From assembly GCA_046732895.1 (NCBI GenBank), contig JBKPNZ010000014.1:1-64000 (forward strand): DNA of 64,000 bases, given 5' to 3'. This DNA is from JBKPNZ01 sp046732895 (lineage in GTDB: Bacteria; Actinomycetota; Thermoleophilia; Solirubrobacterales; 70-9). The translations under genes were made by a program, and so were the position numbers. This document shows positions 27,032-36,023 of this stretch, one piece after another; the first letter of the stretch is position 1; each line of letters opens with the position of its first letter. Under the pieces are notes generated by a model that was not told where the DNA came from, did no database searches, and worked only from the letters and a program-made list of their open reading frames with translations.

Positions 27032-27556
27032 GTGGCGAGCAACGCGTCAGAGCGACTCCGTTGGGCGGTCGAGCTCCTCGAGGTTGATCCAGACAATCGC
27101 ATCCTCGAGGTGGGCTGCGGCCACGGCGTGGCCGTTTCGCTGGTGTGTGATCGGCTCGACGGTGGGCGGATCACGGCGGTTGACCGCTCTCCGAAGATGA
27201 TCGAGGCAGCCAAGAAGCGAAACCAAGCTCATGCTCGGAAGGTGCGGTTCGTCGCCGCCAGCCTCGCGGAGGCGGATCTCAGAGACGAGGTCTATGACAA
27301 GGTCTTGGCGGTCCACGTAGCCGCGCTGCACAAGCCGGGAGATGAGCTCGAGATCGTCCGGAGACGGCTCGCCCCCGGCGGCGGCCTTTACCTGGTCAGC
27401 CAGGCGCCAGGATGGAGCGCATCAGGTCAAGCCAAGCGATTCGGCGCGGAACTCGCCGGGGTGCTCGGGGAGACTGGCTTCGATGTCGAGGACGCACCTG
27501 TCAAGGATCTGGGGACCGGATTCGCCGCAGCCGTCATCGCTCGAGCGTCGCGGTGA
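27032..27556 (+). CDS. class I SAM-dependent methyltransferase
   Basis: A 174-residue Rossmann-fold methyltransferase. Motif I is RILEVGCGHGVAVSLV near residues 25-38, with the acidic residue closing strand 2 in ITAVDRSPKMIEAA. RRLAPGGGLYLVSQAP is the post-III region. GTG at 27032 fits the usual start just before SNASERLRWAVELL; an earlier GTG near 26978 is possible. The domain is compact, without an extra substrate-recognition lid. Substrate unknown. Confidence 0.75.
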   Translation: MASNASERLRWAVELLEVDPDNRILEVGCGHGVAVSLVCDRLDGGRITAVDRSPKMIEAAKKRNQAHARKVRFVAASLAEADLRDEVYDKVLAVHVAALHKPGDELEIVRRRLAPGGGLYLVSQAPGWSASGQAKRFGAELAGVLGETGFDVEDAPVKDLGTGFAAAVIARASR

Positions 27557-27643
27557 CCGGCGACTAGCTTCGCCCGGGGCTTGCGCTTTCAGGCGAGGGG
27601 AGGCGTAACTCAGCCAGCGCCACGGCAACTGGTCATCGTCCAA

Positions 27644-27663
27644 GACAGGCGTCTGTGCCTGTC
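27644..27663. terminator. hairpin between convergent genes
   Basis: GACAGGC (27644-27650) pairs perfectly with GCCTGTC (27657-27663) around GTCTGT. It lies between the methyltransferase and the oppositely oriented oxidoreductase and could end both transcripts. No T-tract is present. Confidence 0.45.
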
Positions 27664-27719
27664 GCCGATTCGCTTCCGCTTTCGGACCCGTTGCACGCGT
27701 TCGGCGGCAGGAGGCGTTG

Positions 27720-28718
27720 TCAGTCGAGCGTGATGACGACCTTGCCGTTGGCGCGGCCCTGCTCGACGTCCGCCAGCGCCTCGAGGGTCTGGTCGAACGG
27801 GAACGTCTTGTCGATGACCGGTCGGAGCTGGCCGGCGTCGTAGAGGGAGGCCAGCTCGCGCAGCTGCCCGCCGTTGGCCCGCATCCACAGGAACGAGTAG
27901 CTCACCCCCAGCTTCCGCGCCTGCTTGCGGACCTTGCGGCTCAGCAGCCCCATCACCGCGCCCATGTACTTCGGCGCCCCGAGCTGCTTCGCGAACCCGG
28001 GGTCCGGCGGGCCGGCCACGCCGATCGCCTGTCCGCCCGGCTTGAGGACCGTGAGGGACTTCTCGAGGTTCTCGCCACCTCGCGAGTCCAACACCACGTC
28101 GTAGCCGGAGAGGACCTCGGCGAAATCCTCCTGCGTATAGTCGACGACGACGTCGGCGCCGAGGCTGTGCACCAGCTCCGCGTTCTTTCCGCTCGCGGTC
28201 GTCGCCACCGTGGCGCCGAGGTGCTTGGCGAGCTGGATAACGGTCGAGCCCAGGCCGCCGGAGCCGGCGTGGACGAGGACCTTCTGGCCGGGCTTCACCT
28301 GGGCGCGGTCGACGAGCGCCTGCCAGGCGGCCAGTGACACCAGCGGCACCCCGGCCGCCTCGTGCAGGGTGAGCGAGGCTGGCTTGGGCGCGACGTCGGC
28401 ATGGTCGATCGCGATGTACTCCGCAAAGGTCCCGATCCGCAGGTCGCGGGGACGGGCGTAGACCTCGTGGCCTACCTGGAAGTCGCGTACGGCCGAGCCG
28501 AGCCTCGTTACCACGCCGGCGACGTCGTGGCCGAGCACGAACGGGGTCTGGTATTTGAGGAGCCGCTTGAACTCGCCGTTGCGGACCATCTTGTCCAGCG
28601 GGTTGATGCCGGCGGCGCTCACCTTGACCAGCACGTCACCGTCGCCGACCTCGGGCTCGGGTACATCGGCGGCGCGGAGTCCGTCCTTGCCGTAGTGCTC
28701 GACGACGAATGCCTTCAT
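27720..28718 (-). CDS. NADP-dependent zinc-free alcohol dehydrogenase-like oxidoreductase
   Basis: A 332-residue medium-chain dehydrogenase/reductase of the quinone-oxidoreductase type. N-terminal GroES-like fold (MKAFVVEHYG...GHDVAGVV), then the nucleotide-binding motif VLVHAGSGGLGSTVIQLAKHLGA. The zinc-ligand cysteines of classical ADH are absent. It would reduce an enone or quinone with NADPH. ATG 28718 overlaps the TGA of the upstream fusion gene (ATGA), so both belong to the operon beginning at the TetR-type operators. Confidence 0.87.
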   Translation of the reverse strand: MKAFVVEHYGKDGLRAADVPEPEVGDGDVLVKVSAAGINPLDKMVRNGEFKRLLKYQTPFVLGHDVAGVVTRLGSAVRDFQVGHEVYARPRDLRIGTFAEYIAIDHADVAPKPASLTLHEAAGVPLVSLAAWQALVDRAQVKPGQKVLVHAGSGGLGSTVIQLAKHLGATVATTASGKNAELVHSLGADVVVDYTQEDFAEVLSGYDVVLDSRGGENLEKSLTVLKPGGQAIGVAGPPDPGFAKQLGAPKYMGAVMGLLSRKVRKQARKLGVSYSFLWMRANGGQLRELASLYDAGQLRPVIDKTFPFDQTLEALADVEQGRANGKVVITLD

Positions 28719-30448
28719 GACCGTAGGAACTCGAGAGCCCGCTTGACGAAGTCCTCGTGGAACTGGAACACGCCGCCGTGCCCGGCGTCGGGATAGAGGA
28801 CGAGCTGGCTGTTCGGGAGTCGTCGATCGAGGTCGACGGTGTTCTTGGTGGGCACCATCTTGTCGCTCTCGCCGTTCATGACGAGCACCGGCTGGTGGAT
28901 GCTCGTGAGGTCCGCCGGCTCCTGCTGACCCCACCGGTGGATGGCCTTGAGCTGGGCTCGGAATGAGCCTACGGAGATCGGCTTGTCGCGGTCGTTCGTA
29001 CGTTCCTCGAGCCGTGCCAGGAACTCCTTCGCGGCTCCGCGCCCGTTCGGAGTCCTGGTGAAGAAGAGGAACTCCTTGGGGTCCCGCCGCGTGAGCAGTC
29101 CTCGCGCGGTGTCAAGGTAGGAGATGCGGGTCACCTTCTCGATGCCATCGCCTCCCGCGGGGCCGGTTCCGGCGAGGATCATCTTGCGCACGAGCCGCGG
29201 CTCCTCCTGCGCGATCACCTGGGCGATCATGCCGCCCATGGAAAACCCGAACAGGTCGACCTGATCGAAGCCGAGGGCACGGATGAAGGTCACGGCGTCG
29301 CTCGCCATCTCCTCGATGGTCCTCGGCGTGGACCCACTGGAGGCACCGACACCGCGGTTGTCGAAGGTGATGACCCGATGCCTCGCAGCGAAGCCGTCCA
29401 CGACTCGGGGGTCCCAGTTGTCCAGGACCGCGGCCAGGTGGGTGAGAAAGACCACCGGTACCCCCGTGCGCGGGCCGAGCTGACGGTAGGCGAACTCCAC
29501 CCCGCCAACGTCGATGATCTCGGTCGGCGCGTGCTCGTGTGTAGTGCTCATGCTCACCGTCTCTCCCGACCGGCCGCCGTGCGGGTGGGACCCCGCCTGT
29601 GGCGCTGGCGAGGGGACGGAGGAGCTTGCTCGACCGTTGAGTTGGTTGATCTTGCGGATCTGCTTGTCGAACACGGGCGCGGGCGCGTAGCGGCGCAGCT
29701 TGGTCACGCGGCGCGCGAGCGGCCCGGCCGGGTATCGGAGCTTCGGGCGCGAGTCGGTGGCCGCGGCGACGATGGCCTCGCCGACGACCGATGGCTCGCC
29801 GCCGCCCTTGATCGCTTCGGCGGTCAGTGCGTCGAGCACCTCGCTGCGTCGCGCATAGACGGGAAGCGGTTCATCGGCACGGATGGCGTTCGTGCCGAAC
29901 GAGGTCCTGGTGTAGGCGGGCTCTACCAGCAGGACTCGAACCCCCTGCTCCCGTACCTCGTGATCCAGGGACTCGGAGTACCCCTCCATGGCGTGCTTGG
30001 TTGCCGCATATAGGGCCCCGAAAGGCGCCGGGAGCAAGCCCAGGACGGAGCTGATGTTGATGATCCGGCCGCTGCCGCGCTCCCGCATCTGCGGCAGCAC
30101 CGCGCGGATCATGCGCATCGCACCGAACAGATTGGTCTCGAACAGGGCCCGAGCCTGCTCGATCGAACTCTCCTCCGCAGCGCCGGCGACGCCGAGGCCG
30201 GCGTTGTTCACCAGCACGTCGATGCGGCCGGACCGGCCGAGCACCTCGCGGACCGCGCCGGCCACCGACTGATCGTCCGTGACGTCGAGCGGCAGGAACA
30301 CCACCTCGTCCCGCTCCTCGCCCGCGACCGCCCTGCGGCTCGTCCCGTAGACGGTGAAGCCCGCGGCGCGCAGCTCGCGCGCGGCCGCCTCACCGATCCC
30401 CGACGATGCTCCCGTCACCAGCGCTACCCGACCTGTCTCGACCGCCAT
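28715..30448 (-). CDS. fused SDR oxidoreductase - alpha/beta hydrolase
   Basis: One uninterrupted 577-residue frame. Residues 1-275 are a classical SDR (TGASSGIG at 12-19, NNAGLGVAG, INISSVLG, YAATK). Residues 300-577 are an alpha/beta hydrolase (HxxNxD-like LDNWDP, nucleophile elbow GFSMGG with Ser at about 403, and DAGHGG near the end). A ~25-residue Ser/Pro/Gly-rich linker joins them. Related SDRs and hydrolases of this type are normally separate neighbouring genes. An internal ATG at 29551, with GGGAGAG upstream, could start the hydrolase independently. The ATG at 30448 has GAGGAG upstream and is preferred to 30481, which lies in the operator. The substrate is unknown. Confidence 0.85.
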   Translation of the reverse strand: MAVETGRVALVTGASSGIGEAAARELRAAGFTVYGTSRRAVAGEERDEVVFLPLDVTDDQSVAGAVREVLGRSGRIDVLVNNAGLGVAGAAEESSIEQARALFETNLFGAMRMIRAVLPQMRERGSGRIINISSVLGLLPAPFGALYAATKHAMEGYSESLDHEVREQGVRVLLVEPAYTRTSFGTNAIRADEPLPVYARRSEVLDALTAEAIKGGGEPSVVGEAIVAAATDSRPKLRYPAGPLARRVTKLRRYAPAPVFDKQIRKINQLNGRASSSVPSPAPQAGSHPHGGRSGETVSMSTTHEHAPTEIIDVGGVEFAYRQLGPRTGVPVVFLTHLAAVLDNWDPRVVDGFAARHRVITFDNRGVGASSGSTPRTIEEMASDAVTFIRALGFDQVDLFGFSMGGMIAQVIAQEEPRLVRKMILAGTGPAGGDGIEKVTRISYLDTARGLLTRRDPKEFLFFTRTPNGRGAAKEFLARLEERTNDRDKPISVGSFRAQLKAIHRWGQQEPADLTSIHQPVLVMNGESDKMVPTKNTVDLDRRLPNSQLVLYPDAGHGGVFQFHEDFVKRALEFLRS

Positions 30449-30467
30449 GATCTGCTCCTCTGATTGA

Positions 30468-30499
30468 ATGACGATCGTCATGCTATCTTACGATCGTAA
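30468..30499. promoter_or_regulatory. tandem palindromic operators for the TetR-type regulator
   Basis: Two perfect palindromes, ATGACGATCGTCAT (30468-30481) and TTACGATCGTAA (30488-30499), share the core ACGATCGT, with centres 19 bp apart. They lie between the divergent fusion gene and tetR. This is the expected layout for a TetR repressor controlling both directions. The AT-rich TATAAT at 30500-30506 beside them could be the -10 of tetR. Confidence 0.75.
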
Positions 30500-30551
30500 T
30501 ATAATGTGGGACGTGCGTCACACTCCGCCGCGGTTCGAAAGGGAATGAGCT

Positions 30552-31130
30552 ATGCGCTACAGCAAGGGCCACAAGCAAGCGACGCGACAACGGATCCTCG
30601 AAGCCGCCGGGCGGCGCTTCAAGCAGGACGGCATCGACGGCGCGGGCGTGGCCACCGTGATGTCCGACGCCGGCCTGACGAAAGGCGCCTTCTACGCGCA
30701 CTTCTCGTCGAAGGAGGATCTGGTCGCTAACGTCCTCGCCGACCAGCTGCGCGCACAGCGCCAAAGCTTTGACGCCCAGCCCTCGGGTCGGGCGGGACTC
30801 GAGGCCTTCGTCCGCTCCTACCTATCTCCGGAACACCGGGACGAGTTCGCGGACGGCTGCCCGTCCGCTGCCCTGCTCGACGAGATCGCTCGGCGACCCA
30901 CCGATACCAGGGACGTCTTCACCGAGGAGGTGATGGGGGTCGTGGACGACATCGCCTCACGCCTCGACCCGACCGACGTCGAGGGCGGTCGAGCGGATGC
31001 GCTCACGGTCTTCGGATTGATGGTCGGCACGCTTCAGCTCGCCAGGACGCTGACGAACCGCGACCTCTCCAACCGGGTCCTCGCCCGCGGCGTGGAGACG
31101 GCCGTGAGGCTGCTCGACGACCGGGCATGA
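30552..31130 (+). CDS. TetR/AcrR family repressor
   Basis: A 192-residue regulator. The N-terminal helix-turn-helix is clear: TRQRILEAAGRRFKQDGIDGAGVATVMSDAGLTKGAFYAHFSSKEDLV. The C-terminal region has GCPSAALLDEIARR, common in repressors of redox-enzyme operons. It is divergent from the SDR-hydrolase/oxidoreductase operon, with tandem palindromes between them, and probably represses that operon and itself until an aldehyde- or quinone-like ligand binds. Confidence 0.9.
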   Translation: MRYSKGHKQATRQRILEAAGRRFKQDGIDGAGVATVMSDAGLTKGAFYAHFSSKEDLVANVLADQLRAQRQSFDAQPSGRAGLEAFVRSYLSPEHRDEFADGCPSAALLDEIARRPTDTRDVFTEEVMGVVDDIASRLDPTDVEGGRADALTVFGLMVGTLQLARTLTNRDLSNRVLARGVETAVRLLDDRA

Positions 31131-31235
31131 CCGCGTCGCAACACACTCCCCGCCGGGCAACGACGACAGCCACGTCTGGGCCGGCGCGTCGCCGACTGGC
31201 GATGGGCGCCACCGGCAGGGGAGCGCTCGAGCAGT

Positions 31236-31268
31236 AGGTGAGCTTGACGACGTAGTCGTCCGAGCTAC
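31236..31268. terminator. hairpin between convergent tetR and Asp-box genes
   Basis: GACGAC (31245-31250) pairs with GTCGTC (31254-31259) around GTA, and AGCT and GGT/ACC arms extend the stem with small bulges. It lies between the stops of tetR and the Asp-box gene. The rest of the 160-bp gap shows no gene. Confidence 0.4.
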
Positions 31269-31291
31269 CGCCCTCAATCCACCTTCGGGCG

Positions 31292-32782
31292 CTAGTCGCG
31301 CCTGATCGCCTGCTGGGCCGCCCCCACGCCCTGGCCGGGCGCGGCACCCGCGCTACTCGCGTGGCGCGTGGCCTGCGCGGCGCTCGCCACCGGGAGGGGC
31401 GTGGTCGGTGCCCACATGCCTTCGTCGAACACGTCGCCGGTGTGCGGGTTGCCGATCGCGAACACCGTCGCCGCCGTACCCGCGCCATTGAACGACGTCG
31501 AGATGTAGTCGCCGACCATCGGTCCCTGGGAGGTGGCCGCGATGTCGCCCAGCGACATCGGCCCGGCCAGCTTCGTCGGCGGGCTCCAGCTCGCCCCGCC
31601 GTCGGGCGAGGAGACGAAGCCCACGTCGAGCTCGCAGGTGGCCGCAGTGCAGGCGGCGTTCGGGTAGTAGTAGTACGTGAGCGCCAGGTGCGCGTCCGAT
31701 CCCGACGTGCTCGGATCGACGCCCAGGCCCGGGATGAAGTGGTCGACCCCGCTGCCGACACCGTCGATCGGGACCCGCCGGACAGCGCTCCAGTGCTCCC
31801 CATCGCTCGAGCTGCTGAAGACGATGTCGTTCGCCGCGCACTTCGGCTCGAAGCGGCAGTCCTCCCATGCCACGTACGCGTTGCCGCCGGCGTCGATCTC
31901 GGCGCTCGGCAGCGGGCTCGTCCGCAGGCCGCCTGAGTTTCGGTGGAAGCGGATCTTTGAGACCGAGAACTCCTTCGACCAGGTGGCCCCACCGTCGGTC
32001 GAGCGGAAGGCACCGATCTTGCCCTTGAGGCTCTCGAAGGGCACGATCACGGTGCCGTCGGGCTGGACTACCGGCTGACCGCCGAGGCCCTTTGGGTTCC
32101 CGGCAGGCGACACGGGCACGCTCCAGGTGTCGCCGCCGTCTGAGGAGGTGCTCATGTACTCGAGATCGCCCTGGCCGAAGTTGTCGAATTCGGTGTAGCA
32201 GTTGCCGTAGAAGGGGCTGCCGGGGTGGTCGTCGCAGACGGTCCAGTTCTTGTCGAGATCGACCTTCTTGGTGGCCGGCGCCGGGATCTCCACCGGGTCG
32301 TCGAACGTCGCCCCGCCGTCGGTTGAGAGGCTGACGAAAACTGTCGGCACGGAGAGGTCAGGGAACAGCGGGATCGAGGAGATCATCCAGGTGGTGTGCT
32401 TGGCGTCGTAGGCGACGCTCGGATCGCTCACGCGCTCGTACGGGCTGTTCGGGTCGGCGAACGGACCCGCATTGAACGTGAGCCCTGGCAGGAAACTCGA
32501 GGTGTCCCACGTCGCACCGCCGTCGCTCGAGCGCGCGAAGCCGATGTCCGAGGCCCCGCCGTTAAAGAACCGCCCGACCTGGTAGGTCGCTAGGACCGTC
32601 GAGCCGGAGGCGAAAGTATCGGGCTCGACCTCCGTCGCGTGCTGGCTCGTGTCATTCGTGAACGGGTCGGCGCTTACCCGGGTCAGCGGAACGTTTGCTC
32701 CGGCCGGCGCGGGCGCTGCGAGCACGACAACGACCAAGACCCAGAGCAACCCGGCCAGCCGCAGCATCCCTGCGCGAACCAT
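31292..32782 (-). CDS. secreted Asp-box (BNR repeat) beta-propeller protein
   Basis: A 496-residue exported protein with a signal peptide (MLRLAGLLWVLVVVVLAAPAPAGA). At least five Asp boxes of the form S-x-D-G-G-x-T/S-W/F are visible (SSDGGATWD, STDGGATFD, SSDGGDTWS, STDGGATWS, SPDGGASWS), each marking a propeller blade. Sialidases and sortilin-like proteins carry such repeats, but the catalytic Arg triad and FRIP motif of sialidases are not evident. An extracellular binding or hydrolase role is likely; activity unassigned. The last ~40 residues are Ala/Gly-rich. Confidence 0.8.
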   Translation of the reverse strand: MVRAGMLRLAGLLWVLVVVVLAAPAPAGANVPLTRVSADPFTNDTSQHATEVEPDTFASGSTVLATYQVGRFFNGGASDIGFARSSDGGATWDTSSFLPGLTFNAGPFADPNSPYERVSDPSVAYDAKHTTWMISSIPLFPDLSVPTVFVSLSTDGGATFDDPVEIPAPATKKVDLDKNWTVCDDHPGSPFYGNCYTEFDNFGQGDLEYMSTSSDGGDTWSVPVSPAGNPKGLGGQPVVQPDGTVIVPFESLKGKIGAFRSTDGGATWSKEFSVSKIRFHRNSGGLRTSPLPSAEIDAGGNAYVAWEDCRFEPKCAANDIVFSSSSDGEHWSAVRRVPIDGVGSGVDHFIPGLGVDPSTSGSDAHLALTYYYYPNAACTAATCELDVGFVSSPDGGASWSPPTKLAGPMSLGDIAATSQGPMVGDYISTSFNGAGTAATVFAIGNPHTGDVFDEGMWAPTTPLPVASAAQATRHASSAGAAPGQGVGAAQQAIRRD

Positions 32783-32886
32783 ATGGCTTCCTTACCCGTG
32801 CTCGCCGTCCACTAACCCGACGGCTGGCGCGTGTCGAGCCAGCCCGATCCTTGGCGCTCCGGCCTTGTGTGGGTTGGGGCAGTTCG

Positions 32887-33453
32887 TCAGTGCGCTTCGT
32901 CCGCCGCGTGCGCCGGCGGGCGGGATTCCTCGGCGAGGGACGTGAGCTCCAGGGTGCCGCGCGAGGCGCCCTCCAGCACTTCGCTCGCCTCCTCGGCGGA
33001 GCGGGCATAGAGCTCGACGAGCAGGTGGATGACGATCCGCTCCTCGACGTGCTTGTGGAAGCGCACATGGGTGAAGAACTCCCGCGTCCCCTGTTCGCCG
33101 AACGCTGCGTAGGTCAGGCTGTCGGCCGCCTCCGGCCCGGAGCAGGTCTCGACCAGCTCCTGGTCGACGTCGACCGTGCACGAGGCGACCCACGGAGTGC
33201 CGGCAACCATGCGCTCCCAGCGGTCCTCGACCGGGACGACCCGGCCCTCCTCGATCGCCAGGTGGGGCTGGTCGTGCATGCAGTCGAGGCACTGCACAAC
33301 CGCCTCCTGGATCTCCTCGACGCGGTCCGCGGCCTCCCCCGACTCCGGGTCGACCTTGAGGATCGCGTCGTAGTGGACCTGCGCCTCCAGGCGCTGTGAC
33401 CAGCAGCGGTAGCAGCGAAGCCAGGCGCTACGGTCGCCATTGAGGCCTTCCAT
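32887..33453 (-). CDS. uncharacterised protein with two CxxC motifs
   Basis: A 188-residue protein with C14-x2-C17 (LRCYRCW) and C55-x2-C58 (QCLDCMHDQP), a plausible four-cysteine zinc site. A histidine-rich segment follows (TREFFTHVRFHKHVEERIVIHLL) and an acidic helix (ELYARSAEEASEVLEGA). I do not recognise a family. It is encoded 3 bp upstream of nothing on its own strand except the following Asp-box gene, 104 bp away, and follows the GNAT-ecm pair closely (3-bp gap), so it may be the last gene of an ecm-GNAT operon. Confidence 0.6.
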   Translation of the reverse strand: MEGLNGDRSAWLRCYRCWSQRLEAQVHYDAILKVDPESGEAADRVEEIQEAVVQCLDCMHDQPHLAIEEGRVVPVEDRWERMVAGTPWVASCTVDVDQELVETCSGPEAADSLTYAAFGEQGTREFFTHVRFHKHVEERIVIHLLVELYARSAEEASEVLEGASRGTLELTSLAEESRPPAHAADEAH

Positions 33454-33456
33454 TGA

Positions 33457-34020
33457 TTAGAGCGTAGCGTCGCCGCGCAAAAGCGAAAACATCACCATGT
33501 CGCGACGCACGCCTTTGACCACCTGATACTCGCGAAGCACGCCCTCCCGCTGAAACCCCGCCCGCTCCGCCACGCGCAGCGACGCCGTGTTCTCGGGCTC
33601 GGCGCAGATCTCAATCCGCTCGGCGCCGAGCTCAGCGAAGCCGAACGCGCAGAGAAGCTTCACGGCACGTGTGGCGACCCCGCGGCGACGGGCCCACGGT
33701 GCGACCAGGTAGCCGATGTCCCAGCGACCGACGTCGGTGTGATGGCGCCGGATCCCCGCGTTGCCCAAGAGCTCATCGGTGGTCGCGTCCACCGTCACCA
33801 CATGGAGGGCGATGCCGCCGTGCATGCCGGCCATGGCCTTCGCGTGGAAGCTCCGGGCATCCTCAGGCCCGTAGGGATCGGGCACCGTCGTGAAGCGCTG
33901 CACGGCGGGGTCCCGGCATGCCTCGACCAGGGCCGGAATGTCGGCGTCGGCCAGAAGCCGCAGGCGCACGACGCCGTCGCTCAGCCCCTCGATGGGGAAC
34001 TCGATCGGCGTCCCGCTCAA
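33457..34020 (-). CDS. RimJ/RimL-type GNAT acetyltransferase
   Basis: A 187-residue GNAT protein of the RimL-like group: LRLLADADIPALVEACRDPAVQRF at the N-terminus, IGYLVAPWARRRGVATRAVKLL as the acetyl-CoA site, and the typical RIEICAEPENTASLRVAERAGFQREGVLREY near the C-terminus. It overlaps the ecm stop by 4 bases, so it is coupled to ethylmalonyl-CoA mutase. Its target is unknown. Confidence 0.85.
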   Translation of the reverse strand: MSGTPIEFPIEGLSDGVVRLRLLADADIPALVEACRDPAVQRFTTVPDPYGPEDARSFHAKAMAGMHGGIALHVVTVDATTDELLGNAGIRRHHTDVGRWDIGYLVAPWARRRGVATRAVKLLCAFGFAELGAERIEICAEPENTASLRVAERAGFQREGVLREYQVVKGVRRDMVMFSLLRGDATL

Positions 34021-36023
34021 GCCGGCGAGCCGGTTGCGGCGCCGACCCCGTTGCGCGCGGCAACGAGCTCGACGATCTCACCCATGATCCGGTTGAGATC
34101 GAAGTCCTTCGGTGTGTAGACGCCCGCGACCCCTGCCTCACGCAGCCGCTCGACGTCGCCCGTGGGGATGATCCCGCCCACGACCACCGGGACGTCGACG
34201 TCCTGCTCGCGGAGCATCCGCACGGTTTCGGGGATCAGCTCCAGGTGCGACCCGGAGAGGATCGAGAGACCGACGACGTCGACGTCCTCCTGGACGGCGG
34301 AAGCCACGATCTGCTCGGGCGTGAGCCTGATCCCCTGATAGATGACCTCCATGCCCACGTCGCGGGCGCGCACCGCGATCTGCTCGGCACCGTTGGAGTG
34401 CCCGTCGAGGCCGGGCTTGCCGACGAGGATGCGAGGACGGTGCCCGAGCCCCTTCGCGAGCTCGTCGACACGCTCCCGCATTGCGGCCAGAAGCTCCTCG
34501 TCGCCCCCGGCGGCTGCGGCGCCCACACCGGTCGGCGCGCGGTAATCGCCGAAGACGTCGCGCAGGACACCCGCCCATTCGCCGGTCGTGGCACCCGCCT
34601 TCGCCGCGGCGATGGTGGCGGGCATGATGTTCTGCGACTCGTCGCCGGCCGCCTGCGCGAGCTCGCGGAGCGCGCTCTCGACAGCCGCTTCGTCGCGCTC
34701 CGCCTTCCACTGTTCGAGCGCCTCGCGGCATTCGCGCTCGACCTCGGGGTCCGGGGTCAGGATGCCGCCGTCGGCGCCGGCCGTCAGGGGCGAGTCCTCG
34801 GTCTCCGTGAAGCGGTTCTGACCGATCACGGTCAACTCGCCGCGCTCGATCTTCGCGACCCGTTCGCGATGCGATTCGACCAGGCGAGCCTTCATGTACG
34901 GGACCGCATCCACGGCGCCGCCCTGATCGGCGACGACCTTCATCTCCGCGCGCGCGCCCTCGCGGAGCTCCTCCACCAGCCCCCCCATGACAGTGGAGCC
35001 CTCGAACACGTCGGGATACTCGAGGAGGTCGGTTTCGAACGCCAGCACCTGCTGAATGCGCAGGCTCCATTGCTGATCCCACGGCCGGGGGAGGCCGAGC
35101 GCCTCGTTCCATGCGGGCAGCTGAATCGCCCGAGCGCGGGCGTTCCGTCCGAGGGTCACGGCGAGTGCCTCGAGCACGATGCGCTGCACGTTGTTCTCGG
35201 GCTGGGCTTCGGTCAGCCCGAGCGAGTTCACCTGCACCCCGTAGCGCAGGCGCAGCATCTTCGGGTCCGTGACGCCGTAGCGCTCGCGTCCGAGCTCCTC
35301 CCAGAGCTCGGACATGGCGCGGAGCTTCGCGTGCTCCTCGATGAAGCGAACACCGGCGTTGACGAAGAACGAGATCCGCCCGAAGACCTTCGGGAAGTCG
35401 GCCTCCGAGACCTGGCCGCGCCGCTTCACCTCGTCGAGGACGGCGACGGCGGTCGAGAGTGCGTAGGCGATCTCCTGGACGGGCGTGGCGCCAGCCTCCT
35501 GCAGGTGGTAGCTACAGACGTTCGTCGGGTTCCAGCTCGGGATCTCGTTCACCGCGAAGGCGACCGTGTCGGCGATCAAGCGGAGCGAAGGCTCGGGCGG
35601 GAAGGCGTAGGTGCCGCGGGAGAGGTACTCCTTGATGATGTCGTTCTGAGTCGTGCCCTTGAGCTGGGTGCGCTCGATTCCGTTCTCCTCGGCCACGGTC
35701 ACGTACAGCGCGAGCAGCCACGCCGCCGTGGCGTTGATCGTCATCGAGGTGTTCATCTCGTCGAGCGGGATCCCGTCGAGCAGGGCGTGCATGTCGCCCT
35801 TGTGGCCGATCGAGACGCCGACCTTGCCGACCTCGCCTCGGGCGAGGACGTGATCGGGGTCGTAGCCCGTCTGAGTCGGAAGGTCGAAGGCGACGGAAAG
35901 GCCGGTCTGGCCCTTCGCGAGGTTGCGGCGGTACAGCTCGTTCGAGCGCCGGGCGTCCGAGTGCCCGGCGTAGGTGCGCATCACCCAAGGACGATCCGGC
36001 TCGGGCAGGCGGTGCTCGGCCAT
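34017..36023 (-). CDS. ecm: ethylmalonyl-CoA mutase (B12-dependent)
   Basis: A 668-residue adenosylcobalamin mutase in a single chain. The N-terminal TIM barrel starts PWVMRTYAGHSDARRSNELYRRNLAKGQTGLSVAFDLPTQTGYDPDH (given in part), and TSMTINATAAWLLALY, GTTQNDIIKEYLSRGTY and CSYHLQEAGATPVQEIAYA follow. The C-terminal B12 domain has the base-off motif LDGHSNG (His542), SGSHLEL and VVGGIIP. The N-terminal pattern and length are those of Ecm/MeaA rather than the large methylmalonyl-CoA mutase subunit. It would convert ethylmalonyl-CoA to methylsuccinyl-CoA. Methylmalonyl-CoA activity cannot be ruled out from sequence alone. Confidence 0.85.
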   Translation of the reverse strand: MAEHRLPEPDRPWVMRTYAGHSDARRSNELYRRNLAKGQTGLSVAFDLPTQTGYDPDHVLARGEVGKVGVSIGHKGDMHALLDGIPLDEMNTSMTINATAAWLLALYVTVAEENGIERTQLKGTTQNDIIKEYLSRGTYAFPPEPSLRLIADTVAFAVNEIPSWNPTNVCSYHLQEAGATPVQEIAYALSTAVAVLDEVKRRGQVSEADFPKVFGRISFFVNAGVRFIEEHAKLRAMSELWEELGRERYGVTDPKMLRLRYGVQVNSLGLTEAQPENNVQRIVLEALAVTLGRNARARAIQLPAWNEALGLPRPWDQQWSLRIQQVLAFETDLLEYPDVFEGSTVMGGLVEELREGARAEMKVVADQGGAVDAVPYMKARLVESHRERVAKIERGELTVIGQNRFTETEDSPLTAGADGGILTPDPEVERECREALEQWKAERDEAAVESALRELAQAAGDESQNIMPATIAAAKAGATTGEWAGVLRDVFGDYRAPTGVGAAAAGGDEELLAAMRERVDELAKGLGHRPRILVGKPGLDGHSNGAEQIAVRARDVGMEVIYQGIRLTPEQIVASAVQEDVDVVGLSILSGSHLELIPETVRMLREQDVDVPVVVGGIIPTGDVERLREAGVAGVYTPKDFDLNRIMGEIVELVAARNGVGAATGSPA

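Noticed and set aside
34017..36023. Methylmalonyl-CoA mutase large subunit
   Set aside because: The single short chain and N-terminal pattern fit Ecm/MeaA better.
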